DNA of 64,000 nt from Panacagrimonas sp. (lineage in GTDB: Bacteria; Pseudomonadota; Gammaproteobacteria; Nevskiales; Nevskiaceae). A program made the translations under genes and the position numbers. The notes beneath the pieces are model-generated. The model worked only from the letters and a program-made list of their open reading frames with translations. It did no database searches and had not been told where the DNA came from. Shown here piece by piece: positions 52,077 to 60,348 of the stretch; within the stretch, counting starts at the first letter, position 1; each line of letters starts with the position of its first letter. The DNA is taken from positions 1-64,000 of the forward strand of contig NZ_JAJFBP010000026.1 in the NCBI RefSeq assembly GCF_020697055.1, written 5' to 3'.

Positions 52077-52230
52077 GGATCAGGACTCCAGCAGTGGATC
52101 GAAAGGGCCTGCTACTTTAAGCCGCGCGGCCGGCGCCGCCGACGCCTCGACCGGGGGACGACCCGCATTGCTGCAGCGCGACGGGCTGCCGACACTGCCT
52201 CTTTCGAGTGCCTGAACAGGAGCCGTCGCG

Positions 52231-52719
52231 ATGCCGGACCCCGGCCGAGTCGAGGACACGCTGGCGATCACGCGCACCATCCAGATGGTCGCGCGGGCCT
52301 ACGACCAGAAACGCCACCGCCTGCTGCTGCCCAAGCTGTTCGTCGAGAACGCCCGGCAGCACTACTACCTGATGGGCCGGTTCATCGACTTCTCCCTGCC
52401 CGGTGGGATCGACCTGCTCGAGTACTACCACTCGCGCTGCTACGCGACGCAGCACCTGGTGGCGCCGCCGACCGTCGAGTTCGAAGGCCGCGACGTGGCG
52501 CGCACCGAAAGCCCCGTGCACGCCCCTCACGTGCAGGTGCGCCACGACGGCACGCGCTCCAACTGGCTGCTCGGCGGCTACTACCACGACGTGCTGGTGC
52601 GCGACGGCGACGCCTGGCGCATCCGCGAGCGGGTCGCGCGGGTGACCTACGAGAGCGGCACGTTCCTGGAGGACGTGCGGCTGTATCCGACGTTGGCGGA
52701 TTACGAAAAGGAGCCGTAG
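52231..52719 (+). CDS. SnoaL/NTF2-like protein
   Basis: A 162-aa NTF2-fold protein: ITRTIQMVARAYDQKRHRLL, LPKLFVENARQHYYLMGRFI and WLLGGYYHDVLVRDGDAWRI (WRIRERV is the family end). It belongs to the SnoaL_4-like group, which includes ring-hydroxylating dioxygenase beta-like and isomerase-like proteins. No catalytic neighbour defines it. It is followed by a REP element. Confidence 0.75.
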   Translation: MPDPGRVEDTLAITRTIQMVARAYDQKRHRLLLPKLFVENARQHYYLMGRFIDFSLPGGIDLLEYYHSRCYATQHLVAPPTVEFEGRDVARTESPVHAPHVQVRHDGTRSNWLLGGYYHDVLVRDGDAWRIRERVARVTYESGTFLEDVRLYPTLADYEKEP

Positions 52720-52774
52720 CCCGGGCGAAGCCTGGGAGCCGTACACCTCCAAACACTGCGTCCAGGCTACGGCT
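52715..52774. repeat. REP-like palindromic element, copy 2
   Basis: CGTAGCCCGGGCGAAGCCTG is paired with the inverted CCAGGCTACGG about 20 bp later. The element sits between convergent genes and its right arm overlaps the last codons of the GST gene (stop at 52767). Same unit as at 16520 and 54681. Confidence 0.75.
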
Positions 52775-53558
52775 TTGACGGATTCCGCCGCACTTGCGCC
52801 GATGTGCCGCGATGCAGCCGGTAGATCTCGCGTGCCCAGTCGAACGCCGGATGGCGCAGCACGCTTTCGCGATACTCGCGTGCATACCCGGGCAGCTCGA
52901 TCTCGATCGGGTACTGGATCTGGTCGGGTTGCAGCAGCGGGGATAGCAGCGCCGCCACGGTCAGGTCAGCCACGCTGAAGGTCTCGCCCACCAGGTAGGC
53001 GCGGCCGTCGCGTTCCGATTCGACGCGATCGAGCGCCGATCGCACTTTCTGCCGATCCGCCTCGAGCGCCTCGTCCCGGATCTGGTGGCGCTTGCGGTAG
53101 AAGCCCGGAAGCAGTCGCGCGAACGGACGCAGGCGCTGGAAGTTCTTCGACATGCCCGTCATCAGCACGCGCAGCGCGATCTCCGGGTCGTTCCGGAACA
53201 GCGGCGTGACCAGGCAGGCGCGCAGCGACGGACCGAGCGCCTCGTCGAAATGCTCTTCGAGATCGAGCGCGCGCTGGCGCAACGCCGGATCGGCCGGATA
53301 CAGCGCGGGCTCGGGCTGGATCCGTTCGAGCGCCTCGATGATGCGGGTCGAATCGTGGATCGCCCGGCCTTCCGGCAGGAACAGGATCGGCGTCTTGCCC
53401 TGGCCCGTGGCACGCCACGCACGCCAGTAGAAGTCGGGACCGATCACGCGCCGGTGGTGCGCGATGCTCTTGTGGTCCAGCGCCCAGCGCGCCTTCTCGT
53501 TGTAGTGCGACAACGGGATGTGCAGCAGCAGCGGCAGCGCGGCGCTCGGGGAGTCCAT
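52767..53558 (-). CDS. glutathione S-transferase family protein
   Basis: A 263-aa protein: an N-terminal thioredoxin-like domain (LLLHIPLSHYNEKARWALDH, KTPILFLPEGRAIHDSTRII with the cis-Pro and the Glu/Asp-Ser glutathione motif) and a C-terminal all-alpha domain (RAYLVGETFSVADLTVAALL). The catalytic residue probably lies in the SHYNEK loop (Ser or Tyr). It could detoxify epoxides or electrophiles made by the oxygenases. It overlaps a REP element at its 3' end and is divergent to the MDR reductase at 53648. Confidence 0.9.
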   Translation of the reverse strand: MDSPSAALPLLLHIPLSHYNEKARWALDHKSIAHHRRVIGPDFYWRAWRATGQGKTPILFLPEGRAIHDSTRIIEALERIQPEPALYPADPALRQRALDLEEHFDEALGPSLRACLVTPLFRNDPEIALRVLMTGMSKNFQRLRPFARLLPGFYRKRHQIRDEALEADRQKVRSALDRVESERDGRAYLVGETFSVADLTVAALLSPLLQPDQIQYPIEIELPGYAREYRESVLRHPAFDWAREIYRLHRGTSAQVRRNPSKP

Positions 53559-53647
53559 GGGAGTCGCCGACCATGCCTCAGGGTTGCACCCTATGCAATC
53601 GCGCGCGGTCGCGACCTAAGCTTTGCGCACCGCGGAGGAGACCCGAC

Positions 53648-54670
53648 ATGGCAACGAATCGCAGCTGGCACCTGGTCAAGCGGCCCCAAGGCACGCTGGG
53701 GAACGAGCACTTCGAGCTCCGCGAATCGCCCGCGCCCGAGCCCGCCGACGGACAGGTGCGCATCCGGAACCTGTACCTGTCGCTGGATCCGACCAACCGC
53801 ATCTGGACGCGCGAGAAGGATTCCTACATGCCGTCCGTCCCGCTCGGCGGCGTGATGCGTGGCCTCACGATCGGCCGCATCGACAAGTCGCGCAATCCGG
53901 CGCTGCCCGAAGGCACGATCGTCAGCGCGCTCGGCGGCTGGGAGGACTACTCGATCTCCGACGGCTCGCTGCTGTGGAAGATCGACCAGCCCAAGGGCAT
54001 TCCGCTGTCGGCGCGCTTTGCGCTCTACGAACACATCGGCACGCCCGCGTACTTCGGTCTCACGCGTGTAGGTCAGCTGAAGAAGGGCGACACGGTCGTG
54101 GTCTCGGCCGCCGCCGGCGCGGCAGGTTCGCTGGCGCTGCAGATGGCACGCAATCTCGGCGCCGGTCGCGTGGTCGGACTCGCCGGCTCGGCCTCGAAGT
54201 GCAAGTGGCTCACCGACGAACTCGGCGCCGATGTGGCCATCAACTACAAGACCGATGACATCCCCAAGGCGCTGGCCGCGGCCTGCCCCAACGGCATCGA
54301 CGTCTATTTCGACAACACCGGCGGCCCGATCCTCGGGGCGGTGCTCGACCTCATCAACATGAATGCCCGCATCGCGATCTGCGGCAACATCTCCAGCTAC
54401 GACGCGGACTGCGATCAGCCCGGCCCGCGCAATCTCTTCAACCTGCTGTTCAAGCGGGCACGCATGGAAGGCTTCGTCTGCTTCGATTTCGCCGCCGACA
54501 CCGCGGGCTGGGCCGAGTGCGACGCCGCGATCACGCGCTGGCATCTCGACGGCAAGCTCAAGTACCGCCTCGATCTGCAGCAGGGACTCGAGAACGCGCC
54601 CACCGCGATCGGGCGCCTGTTCAACGGCACCAATACCGGGAAACTGGTGGTCCAGATCGCTGCGGAATAA
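53648..54670 (+). CDS. MDR family NADP-dependent oxidoreductase (CurA/prostaglandin-reductase-like), paralogue 2
   Basis: A 340-aa zinc-free enoyl/enone reductase: SWHLVKRPQGTLGNEHFELR, LYLSLDPTNRIW, TPAYFGLTRVGQLKKGDTVV, the cofactor motif SAAAGAAGSLALQMARNLG and DVYFDNTGGPILGAVLD. It has the same family architecture as the gene at 29827 but is diverged. The 89-bp region before it has an inverted repeat TTGCA-CCCTA-TGCAA (53584-53598), possibly regulatory. It ends just before a REP element. Confidence 0.9.
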   Translation: MATNRSWHLVKRPQGTLGNEHFELRESPAPEPADGQVRIRNLYLSLDPTNRIWTREKDSYMPSVPLGGVMRGLTIGRIDKSRNPALPEGTIVSALGGWEDYSISDGSLLWKIDQPKGIPLSARFALYEHIGTPAYFGLTRVGQLKKGDTVVVSAAAGAAGSLALQMARNLGAGRVVGLAGSASKCKWLTDELGADVAINYKTDDIPKALAAACPNGIDVYFDNTGGPILGAVLDLINMNARIAICGNISSYDADCDQPGPRNLFNLLFKRARMEGFVCFDFAADTAGWAECDAAITRWHLDGKLKYRLDLQQGLENAPTAIGRLFNGTNTGKLVVQIAAE

Positions 54671-54680
54671 GTACGAATCC

Positions 54681-54725
54681 CGTAGCCCGGGCGAAGCCCG
54701 GGAGCGGTGAATTCCCGGGCTACGG
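54681..54725. repeat. REP-like palindromic element, copy 3
   Basis: CGTAGCCCGGGCGAAGCCCG and the inverted CCCGGGCTACGG form a strong hairpin between the convergent MDR and MFS genes. It is the most symmetric of the three copies and probably terminates both genes. Confidence 0.8.
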
Positions 54726-54752
54726 TCCGGTAATCGCGCCGAAGTGGATGAC

Positions 54753-56198
54753 TCAGTGAACGGCTACCGCCGACTGCGCATCGGCGGGCGACTCGCGCGG
54801 CCGCAGCCATAGCCGGCCCAGCACGGCGCCGAGCAGCGTCATGGCCGCGCCGATCCGGAACGCGAGCTGATAGCCCTCGTTGAGTGCGATCCGGGGATCG
54901 ACGCCGCTCGCCACTTCCGCCGACGTTCGCGCGTCGGCCAGGCTCGCCAGAACCGCCAGTCCCAATGCACCGCCCATCATGAACGCGGTGTTGACGATGC
55001 CCGACGCAAGGCCCGCCTCGCTTTCGGTCGCGTCGTTCATCGCCGCCAGCAGCAGCGGGTTGAAAGCCATGCCGGCACCGACGCCCAGCAGCATCATCCC
55101 GGGCAGCACGTGGATCACGTAGCGGCCGTCCACCGGCGCCACCGCGATCAGGGCCAGGCCCACGGCGGCGATGAACAGTCCGGTCCACAACGGCGTTCGG
55201 ATGCCGAGCTTCATCACCAGCTTCGCCGACAGGCTGACCGAGAACACCGCCATCACCAGGTCGGCCGGGATGAAGGCCAGGCCCACCTGCAGCGGGTCAT
55301 AGCCGAGCACGCGTTGCAGGTACAGCGCGGTGATGACGAACCACGCGAACATGCCCGCCGACCACAGCACGGCGATGACGTTGGCCGTGGCCAGGTTGCG
55401 CAGCTTGAACATGCGCAGCGGCATCAGCGGTTCGCGCACCCTGGCCTCGACCACGAAGAACGCCGCCAGCAACACCGCGCCGGCTGCCAGGAAGCCGAGC
55501 GTGCGCAGCGAGCCCCAACCGGCCTCGTTGCCGCCGATCACCGCGTACACCGCGAGCATCAGGCCCGTCGTCACCAGCACCGCGCCCGTGACGTCCAGCG
55601 GCGGTCGGCGCACCGGCATCACGTCCGGTGGCAGCAGGCGCATGCACATCCCGTACACCGCGATGCCGATGGGAAGGTTGATCAGGAAGATCCAGCGCCA
55701 GTCGAGCAGACCGGTCAGCACGCCGCCGAGCACCGCGCCGATGCTGCCGCCCGCGGCGCAGATGAACCCGTAGATCCCCATCGCCTTGGCGCGCTCCGCC
55801 GGCTCGGTGAACAGGTTCATGATCAGGGCCAGTGCCACCGCCGCGACGATCGCACCGCCGATGCCCTGCACCGCGCGCGCAACCACCAGCAGCACACCGT
55901 TGGGCGCAACGCCGCAGGCCAGCGAGGCCACGGTGAATCCGACCAGGCCGAGAAGGAACCAGCGCCGATTGCCGTACAGGTCGCCGAGCCGTCCCCCGAG
56001 CAGCAGGAAACCGCCGAAGGTCAGCATGTAGGCGTTGAGCACCCACACCAGCGCGGTGTCCGAGAAACCCAGGCTGGTCTGGATGGTGGGCAGCGCCACG
56101 GTGACCACCGTGGTATCGAGCACGATCATCAGCACGCCCAGGCACAGCACGTAGAGCGCGAGCCAGCGTTGGCGGGACGTCAGGGGTGAGGCAGTCAT
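54753..56198 (-). CDS. DHA2 family MFS transporter
   Basis: A 481-aa transporter with about 14 transmembrane helices. LYVLCLGVLMIVLDTTVVTV is helix 1 with motif D1, GGRLGDLYGNRRWFLLGLVG is motif A, and GLLDWRWIFLINLPIGIAVY motif D2-like. It differs from the EmrB-like protein at 25050 and has no adaptor or channel partner adjacent, so single-component drug or solvent export is likely. The 179 bp between it and the acyl-CoA dehydrogenase 3' end hold its promoter; no clear gene is there. Confidence 0.92.
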   Translation of the reverse strand: MTASPLTSRQRWLALYVLCLGVLMIVLDTTVVTVALPTIQTSLGFSDTALVWVLNAYMLTFGGFLLLGGRLGDLYGNRRWFLLGLVGFTVASLACGVAPNGVLLVVARAVQGIGGAIVAAVALALIMNLFTEPAERAKAMGIYGFICAAGGSIGAVLGGVLTGLLDWRWIFLINLPIGIAVYGMCMRLLPPDVMPVRRPPLDVTGAVLVTTGLMLAVYAVIGGNEAGWGSLRTLGFLAAGAVLLAAFFVVEARVREPLMPLRMFKLRNLATANVIAVLWSAGMFAWFVITALYLQRVLGYDPLQVGLAFIPADLVMAVFSVSLSAKLVMKLGIRTPLWTGLFIAAVGLALIAVAPVDGRYVIHVLPGMMLLGVGAGMAFNPLLLAAMNDATESEAGLASGIVNTAFMMGGALGLAVLASLADARTSAEVASGVDPRIALNEGYQLAFRIGAAMTLLGAVLGRLWLRPRESPADAQSAVAVH

Positions 56199-56377
56199 GT
56201 CGTGCGGTCGATCGGTTGATCTAGGAGGCCATCAACAGAACGACGATCGGCGGATGCCGGAATCGACCGCACGCCGCGCCATCCGGGCCGCGACCGACGA
56301 ACGGCCGGCCGCAGGTCCGCGATTGTGCCCGATCGACCGTTACACGAGGTAAACGGCAGGCGTTGCCGCTGCGCCCC

Positions 56378-57544
56378 TCAATACGACTTGGGCAGGTCCA
56401 GCACCTTCTCTGCGATGAAGTTCAGGATCATCTGCTCGGTCACCGGCGCGATGCGCGGCAGCATCGATTCGCGGAACAGACGCTCGACCTGGAACTCCCG
56501 CGCGTAGCCCATGCCGCCGTGCGTGAGCACCGCCTTGGTCGTGGCATCGAAGCTCGCGCGACCGGACAGGAATTTGGCCGCGTTGGCTTCGGCGCCGCAG
56601 GGCAGGCCCTTGTCGTACAGGTAGGCCGCGCGCATGCACATCCAGTACGCCGCCTCGAGGTTGCACCAGGCCTCCGCGAGCGGATGCTGGATGCCCTGGT
56701 TCTTGCCGATGGGCCGGCCGAACACCACGCGGTCACGCGCGTACTTGGCCGCGCGGTTGAGCGCATCGCGGCCGATGCCGATGGCCTCGATGCCGACCAG
56801 CACGCGCTCCGGGTTCAGCGAATCGAGCAGGTAATAGAAGCCCTTGCCCTCTTCGCCGATGCGATCGCTTTCGGGAACGAAGTAGTCGTCGATGAACGTC
56901 GCGTTGGAGTCGACCGCGTTGCGGCCGAGCTTCTTGATGCGGCGCACCTCGATCTTCGTGCGATCGAGGTCGGAATAGAACAGCGACATGCCGTCGGTGG
57001 GACGCTTGCAGTCGCTCTTGGCCGTGGTGCGCGCCAGGATCACGATCTTGTGCGCTTCCTGGCCGGTCGACGTCCACATCTTGCGACCGCTGATGCGATA
57101 GCCGCCGTCGACTTTCTTGGCGAAGGTCTTGATGCTGGTGGTGTCGAGTCCCGCGTCGGGCTCGGTGACGCCGAAGCAGGCCTTCTCCTTGCCCTGGATC
57201 AGCGGCGTGAGCCAGCGCTTCTTCTGGTCGGGAGATCCGTGCACGACGATCGCGTGCGGGCCGAACAGGTTGATGTGGATCGAGCTCGCGGCCGCCTGGC
57301 CGCCGCCGCCCGAGGCCACGGTGTGCATCATGATCGCGGCCTCGGTGACACCCAGGCCGGCGCCGCCGAGTTCCTCGGGCATCGTGATCCCCAGCCACCC
57401 GGCCTCGGCCATCGCCGAGTAGAACTCCTCCGGAAAGCGCGCGTTCTCATCGCACTCGTGCCAGTACTCGTCCGGGAATTTCTGGGTGATCTTGCGGACC
57501 GAGGATTCGATCTCGCGCTGGGTTTCGGACAGTTCGATTTCCAT
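56378..57544 (-). CDS. acyl-CoA dehydrogenase
   Basis: A 388-aa FAD enzyme. WLGITMPEELGGAGLG is the N-terminal helix/strand block, CFGVTEPDAGLDTTSIKT the FAD/substrate block, and FQVERLFRESMLPRIAPVTE the C-terminal signature. It introduces the 2,3 double bond into an acyl-CoA and passes electrons to ETF. The catalytic base normally lies near the THGGMGYAREF segment, but there is no obvious Glu there, so it may act on a branched or cyclic acyl-CoA with the base elsewhere. Start 57544 has AAGGA upstream; an ATG at 57565 falls close to the stem-loop. Confidence 0.9.
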   Translation of the reverse strand: MEIELSETQREIESSVRKITQKFPDEYWHECDENARFPEEFYSAMAEAGWLGITMPEELGGAGLGVTEAAIMMHTVASGGGGQAAASSIHINLFGPHAIVVHGSPDQKKRWLTPLIQGKEKACFGVTEPDAGLDTTSIKTFAKKVDGGYRISGRKMWTSTGQEAHKIVILARTTAKSDCKRPTDGMSLFYSDLDRTKIEVRRIKKLGRNAVDSNATFIDDYFVPESDRIGEEGKGFYYLLDSLNPERVLVGIEAIGIGRDALNRAAKYARDRVVFGRPIGKNQGIQHPLAEAWCNLEAAYWMCMRAAYLYDKGLPCGAEANAAKFLSGRASFDATTKAVLTHGGMGYAREFQVERLFRESMLPRIAPVTEQMILNFIAEKVLDLPKSY

Positions 57545-57572
57545 GGGAATTCCTTGAAAGGCCATTTACCGA

Positions 57573-57649
57573 AAAGGCGCAAAGGGAAAAGAAAGACGCA
57601 ACGTCTCTTGATTTTTTCTCCGCGTCCTTTCTTTTCCCTTTGCGCCTTT
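57573..57649. repeat. long stem-loop (copy B), near-perfect 27/28-bp arms
   Basis: The arms at 57573-57599 and 57622-57649 are reverse complements differing by one base (AAAGGCGCAAAGGG... pattern), with a loop of about 22 nt. It lies between the SDR at 57683 and the acyl-CoA dehydrogenase start on the same strand. It is AT-richer than its surroundings. It could attenuate transcription or stabilise mRNA between these cotranscribed genes. Confidence 0.7.
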
Positions 57650-57682
57650 GTGGTGACGGATTTGACGTGAGTACGCGACTCT

Positions 57683-58594
57683 TCAGACCGGTTCCCAGGT
57701 GAACACGTCCGACGATCGATCCAGCGTGTGGAACGACTTGCGCAACGCCGGCAGCGCGCGATCCAGGCAGCTCTGCGGCGTCCAGCCTTCACCGGCGTGC
57801 ACCGAACGGATCGGACGCGGCTGGCTGAACAGGAAGATCTCGTTGCGGCGGATGCCGAACACCTGGCCGGTGACGTCCTTGGCACCGTCGCCGCACAGCG
57901 CCACGACGAACGGCGCGATCTTGTCGGCGGTCATCATCCGGTTGAGGCGGTTGCGCTCGGCGTTCTCCGGCGTATCCGGGATCGAGCTGACCATGCGCGT
58001 GAAGGCGAACGGCGCGATGGCGTTGGAACGCACGCCGAAGCGCTGCATGTCCAGCGCGATGCTCTTGGAGAGCGCCGCCACGCCGTTCTTGGCCGCGGCG
58101 TAGTTGGACTGGCCGAAGTTGCCGATCAGTCCGGAGGTCGACGTCATGTGCACGTAGCTGCCCTTCTGCTTGTCCTTGAAGTGCGGCGCCGCGGCGCGCG
58201 CCACGTAGAAGCAGCCCGAGAGGTTCACCTGCACCACCGCGTCCCACTCCTCCTTGGACATCTTGTGGAAGATGGTGTCGCGCAGGATGCCGGCGTTGTT
58301 GACGATGGCATCGACGTCGCCGAACACCTTCATCGCGTTGCCGAACAGTGCGTGCGCGCCTTCCCAGTTGCCGATGTTGGAGCCGTCGGCGATCGCCTCG
58401 CCCCCGGCGGCGCGGATCGCCTGCACGATCTCTTCGGCCGGCCCCAGGCTGGTCCCTTCGCCCGCCTGGCTCACGCCGAGGTCGTTGACGACCACGCGCG
58501 CGCCTTCGGCCGCGGCGAGCTTGGCGATCTCCGCCCCGACACCCCGGCCGGCGCCGGTGACGATCACGACCTTGCCCTTCAGAACATCTGCCAT
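57683..58594 (-). CDS. SDR of the HSD17B4-like (3-hydroxyacyl-CoA dehydrogenase) type
   Basis: A 303-aa SDR: VTGAGRGVGAEIAKLAAAEG, the NDLGVSQAGEGTSLGPAEEI insertion typical of multifunctional-enzyme-2-like SDRs, IVNNAGILRDTIFHKMS, Ser in TSTSGLIGNFGQ and YAAAKNG (YxxxK). A C-terminal extension (about 50 aa) includes PRPIRSVHAGEGWTPQ. It oxidises (3R)-3-hydroxyacyl-CoA or a related substrate. It is divergent from the BadI-like gene with an operator palindrome between. It lies upstream of the acyl-CoA dehydrogenase on the same strand. Confidence 0.88.
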   Translation of the reverse strand: MADVLKGKVVIVTGAGRGVGAEIAKLAAAEGARVVVNDLGVSQAGEGTSLGPAEEIVQAIRAAGGEAIADGSNIGNWEGAHALFGNAMKVFGDVDAIVNNAGILRDTIFHKMSKEEWDAVVQVNLSGCFYVARAAAPHFKDKQKGSYVHMTSTSGLIGNFGQSNYAAAKNGVAALSKSIALDMQRFGVRSNAIAPFAFTRMVSSIPDTPENAERNRLNRMMTADKIAPFVVALCGDGAKDVTGQVFGIRRNEIFLFSQPRPIRSVHAGEGWTPQSCLDRALPALRKSFHTLDRSSDVFTWEPV

Positions 58595-58645
58595 GGGAGG
58601 GGAATTCCTTATGCGGGGGACGCGTCGCGCGTCCCGTTTTCAATA

Positions 58646-58658
58646 TGGTACTGTACCG
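58646..58658. promoter_or_regulatory. TGGTAC-T-GTACCg operator, site 5
   Basis: GGTAC-T-GTACC is a perfect palindrome with a central T (58647-58657) in the divergent region between the SDR (start 58594) and the BadI-like gene (start 58712). It is followed by a further GTACTA half-site. It closely matches the palindrome at 10089. Confidence 0.65.
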
Positions 58659-58711
58659 TACTATCTCACGAACCCCTGCCGTCTTCCACCCCTGCTTTCG
58701 AGGATTTGGCC

Positions 58712-59503
58712 ATGCCCAATTACAAGGACATCACCTACGAAGTCGGCGAAAACGCCGTCCGCATCACGATCAACCGCCCGGAGGTGTTCAACGCCTTCCG
58801 CACGCAGACGGTCGAGGAACTGATCGATGCGTTCAAGCGCGCCGACGAGGAGAAGTCGGTCAACGCGGTGATCTTCTCCGGTGCCGGTGACAAGGCGTTC
58901 TGCACCGGCGGCGACCAGAAAGTGCACATGAGCGAGGACGGACTATACGGTCCGCGCGGGCTCGTCGGCCTGCCGATCGAGGAACTGCACAGCGCGATCC
59001 GCGACTGTCGCAAGGTGGTCATCGCCCGCGTGCAGGGCTTCGCGATCGGCGGCGGCAACGTGTTCTGCACCATCAGCGATCTGACCATCGCGTCCGAGAA
59101 GGCGCAGTTCGGCCAGGTCGGACCCAAGGTCGGTTCGGTCGATCCGGGCTTCGGCACCGCCTACCTCGCGCGTCTCGTGGGCGAGAAGAAGGCGCGCGAG
59201 ATCTGGTTCCTGTGCCGACGCTACAAGGCACAGGAGGCGCTCGAGATGGGCCTGATCAACAAGGTCGTGCCGCACGACCAGCTCGACGCGGAGTGCGAGG
59301 CCTGGGCCGCGGAGATCAACGCGCTGTCGCCCACGGCAATCGCCATTGCCAAGCGCTCGTTCAACGCCGATTCGGAGAGCATCCGCGGCCTGAGCTTCCT
59401 GGGCATCGCCGCAGTGAAGGGTTACTACCAAGGCGAAGAGTCCAAGGAAGGCGTGCGAGCCTTCAACGAGAAGCGCAAGCCGGACTTCAAGAAGTTCGTC
59501 TGA
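58712..59503 (+). CDS. BadI-like 2-ketocyclohexanecarboxyl-CoA hydrolase (crotonase family)
   Basis: A 263-aa MenB/BadI-type crotonase. From memory of the family, several blocks are close to Rhodopseudomonas BadI: FCTGGDQ, LVGLPIEELHSAIRDCRK, VQGFAIGGGNVFCTISDLTI, VGPKVGSVDPGFGTAYLARL and the C-terminal EGVRAFNEKRKPDFKKF. BadI hydrolytically cleaves the ring of 2-ketocyclohexanecarboxyl-CoA to pimelyl-CoA. DHNA-CoA synthase (MenB) is an alternative but less likely, as no menaquinone genes are near. It starts a forward run of crotonases. Confidence 0.85.
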   Translation: MPNYKDITYEVGENAVRITINRPEVFNAFRTQTVEELIDAFKRADEEKSVNAVIFSGAGDKAFCTGGDQKVHMSEDGLYGPRGLVGLPIEELHSAIRDCRKVVIARVQGFAIGGGNVFCTISDLTIASEKAQFGQVGPKVGSVDPGFGTAYLARLVGEKKAREIWFLCRRYKAQEALEMGLINKVVPHDQLDAECEAWAAEINALSPTAIAIAKRSFNADSESIRGLSFLGIAAVKGYYQGEESKEGVRAFNEKRKPDFKKFV

Positions 59504-59551
59504 GCGCAGCGCGAAGCGACGGCGGCGCGATCCGGTCAGGAGGCGAGACAG

Positions 59552-60337
59552 ATGAGCCAGTACGAGAACATCCGGTTCGAGAAGGCCGGATCGATCGCCC
59601 GCGTCACGCTCGACCGGCCCAAGGCCGCCAACGGCTTCAACGGGCCGATGATGGCCGAGCTCGCCGCCATCGCGCAGGACTGCGACGCCGACGCTTCGCT
59701 CAAGGCGGTGATCCTCACCGGCACCGGCCGCTTCTTCTCGGCCGGTGGTGACCTCAAGGGCATGGCCGATGCCGGCGATGCGCGCGGCGCCTACGTCAAA
59801 CGCCTCGCCGACAACCTGCACCGCGCGATCTGCAGCTTCGCGCGCATGGACGCGCCGCTGATCGTCGCGGTCAACGGCGTCGCGGCCGGCGGCGGATTCA
59901 GCCTCGCGATCGCCGGTGACCTGGTGATCGCGGCTCGATCGGCGGCGTTCACGATGGCCTACACCCGCGCGGGCCTGTCGCCCGACGGCAGCTCGTCGTA
60001 TTTCCTTCCGCGCCTGGTCGGCCTGCGCCGCGCGCAGGACCTGATGCTCACCAACCGCTCGCTGACCGCGGACGAAGCGCTCGCCTGGGGCCTGGTGACC
60101 GAAGTCGTCGACGACGCGGCGCTGATGGCGCGGGCCGAAGCGCTGGCCGCCCAGTTCGTCGCCGGCGCGCGCGGCGCCAACCGCAACGTCAAGCAGCTGC
60201 TCAACGCGACGTACGGCCATTCGCTGGAGTCGCAGATGGAAATGGAAGGGCGCCTGGTCGCGGCCCGCGCCGACTCGGCCGAAGGTCGCGAAGGCATCGA
60301 CGCCTTCATCGCCAAGCGTGTACCGCAGTTTCCCTGA
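59552..60337 (+). CDS. enoyl-CoA hydratase/isomerase
   Basis: A 261-aa crotonase: FFSAGGDLKGM and VNGVAAGGGFSLAIAGDLVI are the oxyanion-hole segments, and MAYTRAGLSPDGSSSYFLPR places an Asp/Ser rather than two Glu in the active site. This Asp pattern fits PaaG-type isomerases, delta3-delta2 enoyl-CoA isomerases or a ring-opening hydratase. It lies 48 bp after the BadI-like gene and 11 bp before the FadJ-like gene, so it is cotranscribed. Confidence 0.88.
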   Translation: MSQYENIRFEKAGSIARVTLDRPKAANGFNGPMMAELAAIAQDCDADASLKAVILTGTGRFFSAGGDLKGMADAGDARGAYVKRLADNLHRAICSFARMDAPLIVAVNGVAAGGGFSLAIAGDLVIAARSAAFTMAYTRAGLSPDGSSSYFLPRLVGLRRAQDLMLTNRSLTADEALAWGLVTEVVDDAALMARAEALAAQFVAGARGANRNVKQLLNATYGHSLESQMEMEGRLVAARADSAEGREGIDAFIAKRVPQFP

Positions 60338-60348
60338 GTCACCTCACC

